64,000 nt of DNA from assembly GCA_016794125.1 (NCBI GenBank), contig JAEUKT010000002.1, positions 1-64,000 of the forward strand. The letters are read 5' to 3'. This DNA is from Alphaproteobacteria bacterium. GTDB taxonomy: Bacteria > Pseudomonadota > Alphaproteobacteria > Micavibrionales > UBA2020. The notes under the pieces were generated by a model. The model did not search any database and was not told where the DNA came from. It saw nothing but the letters and a program-made list of their open reading frames with translations. The position numbers and the translations under genes were made by a program. This document shows, piece after piece, positions 8,902-16,700 of this stretch (position 1 is its first letter; each line of letters starts with the position of its first letter).

Positions 8902-9689
8902 CCGGATTCCTGCAAAAAATCCATGACATAACCATCGACCGCGTCGCAAATGACCGCTCGGCAATGTCAATCGCTGATCTAGAACGCGCGCCGCTATTTG
9001 CGCGCCAGGCCGGAAACGTACTAAACGCCTTCCGCAAGGACGATTACAACATCATCGCCGAGGTAAAGTTCGCCAGCCCCTCGCAAGGCAACATTGCCAC
9101 CGGCGACCCCGTTGCAGTCGCCGGTGGGTACCTGCGTTCGGGCGCCGCTATGTTGTCGGTTCTGACCGAGCCGCAATATTTCGGCGGCAAGCTCGATTAC
9201 CTGCATGACATCCGCGAGAAATATCCGCATGCCTTGCTGCTGCGGAAGGATTTCATGGTCGATCCCTACCAGCTTTACGAAGCGAAGGCCAATGGGGCGG
9301 ATGCCATCCTGCTGATTGTCGCCATGACACGGCCAGAGCTTACGAAAGACCTGTTCGAGACGGCAAAAGGCCTCGGCCTTACGGCGCTTGTCGAAGTGCA
9401 TGACGCAGCAGAGCTGCAGCAGGCCGTGGAAATGGGCGCCGATTTTATCGGCGTCAACAACCGCAACCTGAAAACATTGAAAACCGACCTCGGCATCGGA
9501 CGCGACCTTGCGCAAATGAAGCCAGAACATGCCGTTTTTATCTGCGAAAGCGGGCTTTCGACCGCCGATGACCTGCGCGACATGCGGGCACGCGGCTATG
9601 ACGGCTTCCTGATGGGAACCAGCTTTATGAAACAGCATGACCCGGGCTACGCGCTGCAGGAATTACGGGAGCAGCTGGGATGCGCGTAA
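8898..9689 (+). CDS. trpC: Indole-3-glycerol phosphate synthase
   Basis: A 263-residue TIM-barrel enzyme converting carboxyphenylamino-deoxyribulose phosphate to indole-3-glycerol phosphate. The signature EVKFASPSQG is present near residues 55-64, LLRKDFMVDPYQ carries the catalytic Lys, and IGVNNRNLKT and ICESGLS mark the later barrel strands. It stands alone (not fused to TrpF). It overlaps trpD by ATGA and trpF by 10 bases. Confidence 0.95.
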   Translation: MTGFLQKIHDITIDRVANDRSAMSIADLERAPLFARQAGNVLNAFRKDDYNIIAEVKFASPSQGNIATGDPVAVAGGYLRSGAAMLSVLTEPQYFGGKLDYLHDIREKYPHALLLRKDFMVDPYQLYEAKANGADAILLIVAMTRPELTKDLFETAKGLGLTALVEVHDAAELQQAVEMGADFIGVNNRNLKTLKTDLGIGRDLAQMKPEHAVFICESGLSTADDLRDMRARGYDGFLMGTSFMKQHDPGYALQELREQLGCA

Positions 9690-10315
9690 AAATCTGCGGC
9701 CTGACCCGCAGCGAGGACGCGGCAGCTGCGCAAAACCTTGGCGCATGGGCGCTCGGCTTTATTTTTTACCCGAAGTCGAAGCGCTTTATCTCTGCAGACG
9801 CCGCAAAAAGCATCATCGCCACGTTACCCGCATCGCGGCCTATCGGCGTTTTCGTTAACCAGACGGGCGAAGCGATTGGCATCGCGAAAGATGCAGGGTT
9901 AAAAGGCATCCAGCTGCATGGCGACGAAACGCCAGACGACCTGCGCCGCGTCCGCGCCGCATTCTCCGGCACGCTCATCAAGGCACTACGCCCGAAAAGC
10001 GAGGCCGACCTGCAAGCAATCGCCGGTTACAAAGGCCTTGCCGACTACATCCTACTGGATGCCGCCGTGGGCAATGAATATGGCGGCACAGGGCATACCG
10101 GCGACTGGTCGTTGGCGCAAAAAGCCACAGCTTTCGGTATCCCCGTCATCGTCGCAGGCGGGCTCGACCCCGATAACATCGCCGCCGCTTATGCACAAAC
10201 CAAGCCCTATGCGCTTGATTTGTCGAGCGGTGTCGAGGCATCGCCCGGCATCAAGGACCACGCTAAATTACAGGCGCTCTTCGCCAATATTAAAGGAAGC
10301 ACCCATGCAGCCTAA
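9680..10315 (+). CDS. trpF: Phosphoribosylanthranilate isomerase
   Basis: This 211-residue TIM-barrel isomerase begins with the diagnostic [12 protein letters not shown], whose Cys is the catalytic base. GVFVNQ, IQLHGDE and a C-terminal [15 protein letters not shown] phosphate-binding segment follow, the latter typical of TrpF (SSGVE). Its start lies inside trpC and its stop lies inside the first codons of trpB, so it is tightly embedded in the operon. Confidence 0.95.
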   Translation: MRVKICGLTRSEDAAAAQNLGAWALGFIFYPKSKRFISADAAKSIIATLPASRPIGVFVNQTGEAIGIAKDAGLKGIQLHGDETPDDLRRVRAAFSGTLIKALRPKSEADLQAIAGYKGLADYILLDAAVGNEYGGTGHTGDWSLAQKATAFGIPVIVAGGLDPDNIAAAYAQTKPYALDLSSGVEASPGIKDHAKLQALFANIKGSTHAA

Positions 10316-11513
10316 AATGCACAACAGCAACAGCCCCGACGACCGCGGCTACTTCGGCGATTACGGCGGGCGTTTCGTGCCCGATACGCTGATGGCCCCG
10401 CTGCTGCAACTGGAGCAGGCCTATGCCGAATTATCGGCGAGTAGCGAGTTCTGGCGCGAATTTGAATCGATGCTCACACAGTTCGTCGGGCGCGAAACGC
10501 CGCTGCAATATGCCGCGCGGCTGACCGAAAAACTGGGCGGCGCGAAAATTTACCTGAAACGCGAGGACCTTGCGCATACCGGCGCGCATAAAATCAACAA
10601 CGCCATCGGCCAGATCCTGCTGGCGCGGCACATGGGCAAGACGCGCATCATCGCGGAAACCGGCGCGGGCCAGCACGGTGTCGCCACCGCCACCGCCGCC
10701 GCGCAATTCGGCATGAAATGTGTCGTTTATATGGGTGCGGAGGATATGGCGCGGCAGGAAATGAACGTGTTCCGCATGCGGCTGCTGGGCGCGGATGTGG
10801 TCGCGGTCAATGCGGGTTCCCGCACGCTGAAGGATGCCGTCAGCGAAGCGATGCGCGACTGGGTCGGCAATATCGCCGATACCCATTACCTGCTCGGCTC
10901 CGCCCTTGGCCCCCATCCCTATCCCCGCATGGTGCGCGATTTCCAGTCGGTGATCGGGCGCGAGGCGCGCGAACAGATTCTGGCGCAGGAGGGCAAACTG
11001 CCCGACACCGTCATCGCCTGCGTCGGCGGCGGCAGCAATGCCATCGGCATATTCTCGGGCTTCGTGAATGACAAGGATGTCGCGCTGATCGGCGTAGAAG
11101 CCGGCGGCACGGCGATTGCGGCGGGCGAACACGCCGCACGTTTTGCGGGCGGAAAACCCGGCATTTTCCAGGGCATGAAGACTTATATTTTGCAGGATAA
11201 TGACGGACAGGCATCGCCCACGCATAGCGTTTCCGCTGGCCTTGATTATACCGGCGTCGGCCCCGAACATGCATGGCTGCATGACCTGAAACGCGCGACC
11301 TATACCAATGTGAATGACGACGAGGCCGTTACCGCGTTCCACCTGCTGGCGCGCACGGAGGGCATCATTCCCGCGCTCGAAAGCTCGCACGCTATCGCTT
11401 ATACAATAAAGTCCGCGCCCGCAATGAAAGGCAAGACGATCATCGTCAACCTGTCCGGCCGCGGCGACAAGGATATCGGCATCATCCAGAAATATGACGG
11501 AGCCCGCAAATGA
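10305..11513 (+). CDS. trpB: Tryptophan synthase beta chain
   Basis: The 402-residue PLP enzyme joins indole and serine to make tryptophan. The PLP-binding Lys lies in [13 protein letters not shown], and [10 protein letters not shown] forms the phosphate-binding loop; [12 protein letters not shown] is also conserved. AAAGGAAG (10292-10299) places the start at 10305, which overlaps the trpF stop by 11 bases, although the in-frame ATG at 10317 is an alternative. The frame stays open upstream to 9918, but that part lies antiparallel in frame to trpF and is not protein-like. It ends in ATGA with trpA. Confidence 0.95.
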   Translation: MQPKMHNSNSPDDRGYFGDYGGRFVPDTLMAPLLQLEQAYAELSASSEFWREFESMLTQFVGRETPLQYAARLTEKLGGAKIYLKREDLAHTGAHKINNAIGQILLARHMGKTRIIAETGAGQHGVATATAAAQFGMKCVVYMGAEDMARQEMNVFRMRLLGADVVAVNAGSRTLKDAVSEAMRDWVGNIADTHYLLGSALGPHPYPRMVRDFQSVIGREAREQILAQEGKLPDTVIACVGGGSNAIGIFSGFVNDKDVALIGVEAGGTAIAAGEHAARFAGGKPGIFQGMKTYILQDNDGQASPTHSVSAGLDYTGVGPEHAWLHDLKRATYTNVNDDEAVTAFHLLARTEGIIPALESSHAIAYTIKSAPAMKGKTIIVNLSGRGDKDIGIIQKYDGARK

Positions 11514-12277
11514 GCCTGCGCAACGCATTAAGCACCGGAAAATCCGCCTTCATCCCCTTCGTCATGGCGGGCGACCCGAATATGGCAGAAACCGAAAAGA
11601 TCGTGGCCGCGCTGGAACGCGCGGGCGCAACAGCACTTGAGCTGGGCGTGCCGTTTTCCGATCCCGTCGCCGACGGCGTAACGGTGCAGAAGGCGGCGGA
11701 GCGCGCATTGGCGGGCGGTGCGACACTGAACGGCGTGCTGGAACTGGTGAAAAAACTGCGCGCAAACGGCGTAAAAATGCCGATCTGCCTGTTTTCCTAC
11801 CTCAACCCGATTTACATGATGGGTTACGAGACGTTTATCACCGCCGCGCTGAAGGCCGGCGCGCAGGGCGCGCTGATTGTCGACCTGCCGCCCGAAGAAG
11901 CAGGCGACTACCACACGGCCGCGAAAAAGAACGGCTTTGAAACCGTCTTCCTTTGCTCGCCCACAACGACCAGAGAGCGTTTAAAATTGGTCGATGATTA
12001 TTCCAGCGGTTTTGTCTATTACGTATCGCGCGAAGGCGTGACAGGCGCGCAGAGCGCACTGCCGCAGCAGCTGGAACAGAAAATCGCGGCGCTAAAAACT
12101 GAGCTGAAAAATCCCGTCGCCATCGGATTCGGCATTTCGACGCCAGATCATGTGAAGGCATTGACCGGCAAGGCAGACGGCATTGTGGTGGGATCCGCGC
12201 TTGTGAAGATCATCGAGGAAAATCCGGCGAATGCGGCGGCTGCGGTCGAGGCGCGGGTGCGCGCGCTGCTTGCCTGA
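11510..12277 (+). CDS. trpA: Tryptophan synthase alpha chain
   Basis: A 255-residue TIM barrel that cleaves indole-3-glycerol phosphate and channels indole to Trp[15 protein letters not shown] carries the catalytic Glu, and [11 protein letters not shown] the catalytic Asp. [10 protein letters not shown] and GIVVGSALV form the phosphate site. It is the last trp gene; the next gene starts 27 bases on, and no strong terminator was seen, so read-through into the cupin and ROK genes is possible. Confidence 0.95.
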   Translation: MSLRNALSTGKSAFIPFVMAGDPNMAETEKIVAALERAGATALELGVPFSDPVADGVTVQKAAERALAGGATLNGVLELVKKLRANGVKMPICLFSYLNPIYMMGYETFITAALKAGAQGALIVDLPPEEAGDYHTAAKKNGFETVFLCSPTTTRERLKLVDDYSSGFVYYVSREGVTGAQSALPQQLEQKIAALKTELKNPVAIGFGISTPDHVKALTGKADGIVVGSALVKIIEENPANAAAAVEARVRALLA

Positions 12278-12304
12278 TACGGCGATACCGCATATAATCG
12301 CTGC

Positions 12305-12760
12305 ATGACAAACAAAAACAACTCGGCGCCCGGTGCCGGCTATATCATTGGCGACACCGACATACACCCCTGGGGCAGCTACACCGTCGTCGCCACCGGC
12401 AAGAATGACGGCGAAGAATATTGCGAAAAAGAAATTATCGTCAATCCCGGCCGTATTCTGCCGCTGCAAAGCCACGAACACCGCCGCGAACACTGGATGG
12501 TGAAACAGGGCATCCTGACCGTCGTACTGGACGGCAAAAGGCTGGAGCTGAAAAAAGGCGACGAGGTGCGCATACCGCTTCGCGCCATCCACAGCATGGC
12601 AAATTTGGGCAAGGATGCGTGCATCCTGCGCGAAATACAGGCGGGCAGCTGCCGCGCGGATGACATGACGCTTTACGGCGAGGCGGACGCGCACGGCCGC
12701 GCAGGCAGCAGCCTTGCCATCTATCAACAAATCCTTGCAGAAATACAGAAAAAGGCCTGA
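12305..12760 (+). CDS. Cupin, mannose-6-phosphate isomerase type II-like
   Basis: A 151-residue single-domain protein with the signature of the cupin half of bifunctional mannose-1-phosphate guanylyltransferase/isomerases: HPWGSYTVV near the N-terminus, then LQSHEHRREHWMVKQG and VRIPLRAIHSM, which supply metal-binding His and Glu residues. It is the isomerase-like part alone, without the nucleotidyltransferase. It is followed after 5 bases by a ROK sugar kinase, suggesting a small sugar-phosphate module attached to the trp operon. Activity on mannose-6-phosphate is inferred from family only. Confidence 0.75.
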   Translation: MTNKNNSAPGAGYIIGDTDIHPWGSYTVVATGKNDGEEYCEKEIIVNPGRILPLQSHEHRREHWMVKQGILTVVLDGKRLELKKGDEVRIPLRAIHSMANLGKDACILREIQAGSCRADDMTLYGEADAHGRAGSSLAIYQQILAEIQKKA

Positions 12761-12765
12761 CAGCT

Positions 12766-13758
12766 ATGCGCATCGGCATCGATTTCGGCGGTACGAAGAC
12801 GGAAATCATCTGCCTTGATGCCAAGAACGGCAAGGAAATCTACCGTCAGCGCATCCCGACCGCGCGCGGCGATTACATGAACACCGTCAAATCGCTCTGC
12901 GACCTTGTGCGCGGGGCGGAGGCATCCTTAAAAAAAACCGGCACGGTCGGCGTTGCGATTCCCGGCGCGATCATCCCCGAAACCGGCCTTATCAAGAATT
13001 CAAGCTCGACATGGATGAACGGCCAGCCGTTCCAGAAAGACATGTCCAAGGCGCTGGGCCGCGAAGTGCGCATGGAAAACGATGCGAACTGCTTTGCCGT
13101 ATCGGAAGCAACCGACGGCGCGGCCGAGGGAAAACGCGTCGCCTTCGCCGTCATCATCGGCACCGGCTGCGGCGCGGGCATCGCGATTGACGGGCTGGCG
13201 CATCGCGGCATCAATTCGATCGGTGGTGAATGGGGTCATAACCCGCTGCCTTATCCCCGAATTCCCCTTGCCGATACAGCCGCGCATTTTTCGCGTTTCG
13301 AGAAATACCCGACGGCCGACCGGCTGGAAGATTTTTATTTCTGCGATGACCAGAATGCCGAATACCCGGGGCCGCTCTGCTATTGCGGGCGGCGCGGCTG
13401 CCTGGAGACATGGATATCCGGCACCGGCTTCAAGAACGATTATAAACGCGTAACTGGCGAAGACCTGTCCACCCACGACATCATCGCGCAGAGCAAGGAA
13501 AAAGAACCGAAATCGACGGCCGCGCTGAACCGTTATGTCGACCGCCTTGCGCGCGCATTGGCGCAAGTCATCAATATCCTCGACCCCGATGTGATCGTGC
13601 TGGGCGGCGGGATGAGCAATGTAAACGCCCTTTACAAAGACGTTCCCGCGGCGTGGGGAAAATATGTGTTTTCCGACACCGTCAAAACACCGCTGCTACC
13701 CAACCGCCACGGCGATTCATCGGGCGTGCGCGGCGCGGCATGGCTCTGGGGACGCTGA
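12766..13758 (+). CDS. ROK-family sugar kinase (fructokinase/N-acetylhexosamine kinase-like)
   Basis: A 330-residue ROK kinase. It opens with the phosphate-binding motif IDFGGTKTE, has the ROK catalytic region VAIPGAI and MENDANCFA with the base Asp, and the zinc-binding CYCGRRGCLETW. VIVLGGGMSN is the second nucleotide-binding segment. The zinc motif and size fit Mak-type fructokinases or N-acetylglucosamine kinases; the substrate cannot be decided from sequence. It is coupled to the upstream mannose-isomerase-like cupin, which favours a hexose-phosphate role. Its stop is 3 bases from the convergent alpha-2-macroglobulin gene. Confidence 0.85.
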   Translation: MRIGIDFGGTKTEIICLDAKNGKEIYRQRIPTARGDYMNTVKSLCDLVRGAEASLKKTGTVGVAIPGAIIPETGLIKNSSSTWMNGQPFQKDMSKALGREVRMENDANCFAVSEATDGAAEGKRVAFAVIIGTGCGAGIAIDGLAHRGINSIGGEWGHNPLPYPRIPLADTAAHFSRFEKYPTADRLEDFYFCDDQNAEYPGPLCYCGRRGCLETWISGTGFKNDYKRVTGEDLSTHDIIAQSKEKEPKSTAALNRYVDRLARALAQVINILDPDVIVLGGGMSNVNALYKDVPAAWGKYVFSDTVKTPLLPNRHGDSSGVRGAAWLWGR

Positions 13759-13761
13759 GCC

Positions 13762-16700
13762 TTAATCCGTCACCGTAAAGCGCGCCTCGTCGCTGTTCGC
13801 GCGGATTTCCGGCACATACATCGCATGTGCCTGATCGGGCATGGCATGGAATTCGCCCGGGATTTCCGCGCGCAATTCATAGCGCAACAGGTGTTTGCCC
13901 TGTTTCAGGCTGGAAATAAAGAATGCCGCTTTCTGGTCGCGGAATTCCTGATACACGTAGGTGCGCTCGGACGTCTCTTTGCCCTCATGGTCGAGCTTGA
14001 TCGCCTCGCCGCCGCCGCTGACCAGCGACACCGCCTCCAGCCCCGCCGGTTTGTAATCTTCGGCGATCAGGTATTCATAGTTATTTTTCGCGTCCAGCAG
14101 CACATCGACACGGATGCGGTCGCCGCTTTTTACGGCTTCTCCGTCTTTCAGCTCCACCCAGTCTTCCGTGTAGCCTTTCATCAAAGTTTCTTTGACCGAC
14201 TGCTTGTAATATTTACGGGTCACGAAAATTTCGTTGCCGGCCTTGGTGATCGGTTCTTCCAGCGTGAAGTATTTGGCATGCGCGGCGACATACATCGCGC
14301 CCGTGCCCTTGATCGTCACGCTGACCTTGTTGTCGCCGTCTTTCAAATCCTCCGCCGGAATGTCGATCAGGCGATTGAACGAAAACACGTTGGACGCATC
14401 GGCGCGCCCCTTGCGCACTTCTTTGCCGTTTACCGTCACCGTGTAATCATATTCCGGCGCCAGTTCACGGGTGGCTTTCAGGTAGTCTGCAAGGCCGAGG
14501 ATGGCGATTGCCGTATCGCGCGTGTTTTTCCACGACGCGCCGCGGCGGTTCAGCACCATCCATTTGACCGCTTTCTCCAGATACGGGCTTTGCGGGTCCA
14601 GATTGGCGAGCGCCTTGATGTTGAACGCCGTCGCCTCCACCCCGCCCTCGCTCCAGCGGTAATGGATGCCGCTTTCGCCCCAATGGGCGGTCGCGTTATC
14701 CTTGTCTTCAGAAACGCCGTTCACGATGTTTTGCGCCAGCACACGGCTGCGTTCCGCATTGCCGTATTTATGCTCGGCCAGCGCAAACAGCGCGCGGGTA
14801 TAGGGGTTCAGCTTGCCGCGCATATCCCACAACCGGTTGCGCTGCTTGTCGGTGAAGGCATCCGACGCGGTCGATACGTTCGAGAGCGCATGGATCATCC
14901 AGGCCAGCATATCGGGCTGGTCTTCTTCCTCCACCAGTTGGTTGCGCAGGAATTGGGCAGCGCGGGTAATCACATCGCCCCGCACATCCATGCCCGCATC
15001 GCGCGCAAGGCTGAGCCCCCAGACGACATAGGATGTCATGAAACGGTCGGAATCGCCGTCTTTCCACCAGCCCCAGCCGCCATCGCCATGCTGGAAATCA
15101 TACAGGCGCGTCAGCGCATCCGCCGTCATTTTATCGAGCTTTTTATAGGTCGTGTCGGTGCGGCGCTGCGGATGGCCCTGCGGGTCGTTGCGGGGTTCCA
15201 GCACATCGCTCAAATACGCCTCCACATCTTCGCCCCTGATGCCCAGATCCTTCATCGTCTTGCGCACGATGATCGCGGGCAGGAAGCGGCTCATGGTCTG
15301 TTCCACGCAGCCATAGGGATAGTCTGCAAGGTAGGGCAACGCGTCCAGCAGGTTCGCCGCCAATGACGGCGAAACGGTCAGGCGCAAGGATGTCGCTTCC
15401 TTGATGCGCTCTTTCGGGATATTCACCGTCAGCTCCTTCGTCACCGCGTCGCCGGTCGATTTCAACACCAGCGACTGCGCGATGAATTTTTCGATGCCGT
15501 GCGGAATGACGGGATAGGTTTTTTCCATCGCATCCGACGCTTTTTCGGATTTGGCGATGACGGTGATTTTCGCCATGCCGGCTTTTTGCGCGGAAACCGC
15601 CCAATCGACACGCGTCTGGCCGTTCGCAGGAACGGTGACGGATGTCATTTCGCCCTTCACGAATTTGCCGCCTTTATAAAGCCCCGTGACATTCACGCCT
15701 TCGGTCTTGATGACGGGAATAACGGTGACCGGTTTATCTGTCATGTTATCGATCAGCGCCGATACGTTCACAAGGTCGCGTTCGGTAAAGAATCGCGGCG
15801 CCTGCAAACGGATCATCAGGTTTTTATTCGATTTTACCTCATGCGTGACGCTGCCGATCGAGGTTTCTTTCGTCGCCGCGCGCGCGGTTGCGCGCCATGT
15901 GGTCAGCGAATCCGGGAATGTCACTGTCACGCGCGCATGGCCCCGCGCATCGGTTTTCACCGACGGCAGCCATGTGACGGTCGAGCGGAAATCGTTGCGG
16001 ACGCGGTCGGGTTCCTGCATCGCGCCCTGGCCTTCTTCCATGCCTGCCGGGCTTTTCTTTGCGTCCATTTCATTTTTGTCGGCAACTTTTTCCTTGGCTG
16101 CGCCGCGCGCCGCCATGGCAGGCGCGGGGGCTGCGTTGGACGACACCGATTTCATGACCACGCTTTCGGCTGCTGCAAAATCGCCCTTGCCGCCCGCCAT
16201 ACCCAGCTGGCGCGGCGCCAGTTCATCGCGCTGGCCGTCGTCGGCACGGCCGTCCTTGTTCATGCGGCGGCGTTCGTTTTCCTGATCGGTGATCAAGCCC
16301 CCGTCTTCGCCGCGCATCAGCAGCGTATAGGGACGCTGGTAAAAGCTTGCCTGCGTCTGGATGCTCGGCTGCTTTTTCTCGCCATAGAAAAACTGCTGGA
16401 TATCCTGCGCATATTCGCCCTGAATGTAATAAATCGCGGCATCGGTGATGCCGATCGCGACCTCCGATTCAACGGGATGGCCGTCCTTGTCGGTCACTTC
16501 AAGATCGAACGTACCTTCTTCCTGCGGTTGATACACGGCCTTGTCGGATGTCACCTTGACGTTCAGGAATTTATCGGACGGCGGCACAATCACCTGCAGC
16601 TGCGCGGTTTTCAGCTGGTATTGCTGGCCGCTGACGGCGTTCAGGAAGATATTGGGCGTGTAATTGTCGTTCACGGGCAGTTCGACCAGTTTCACGCTGC

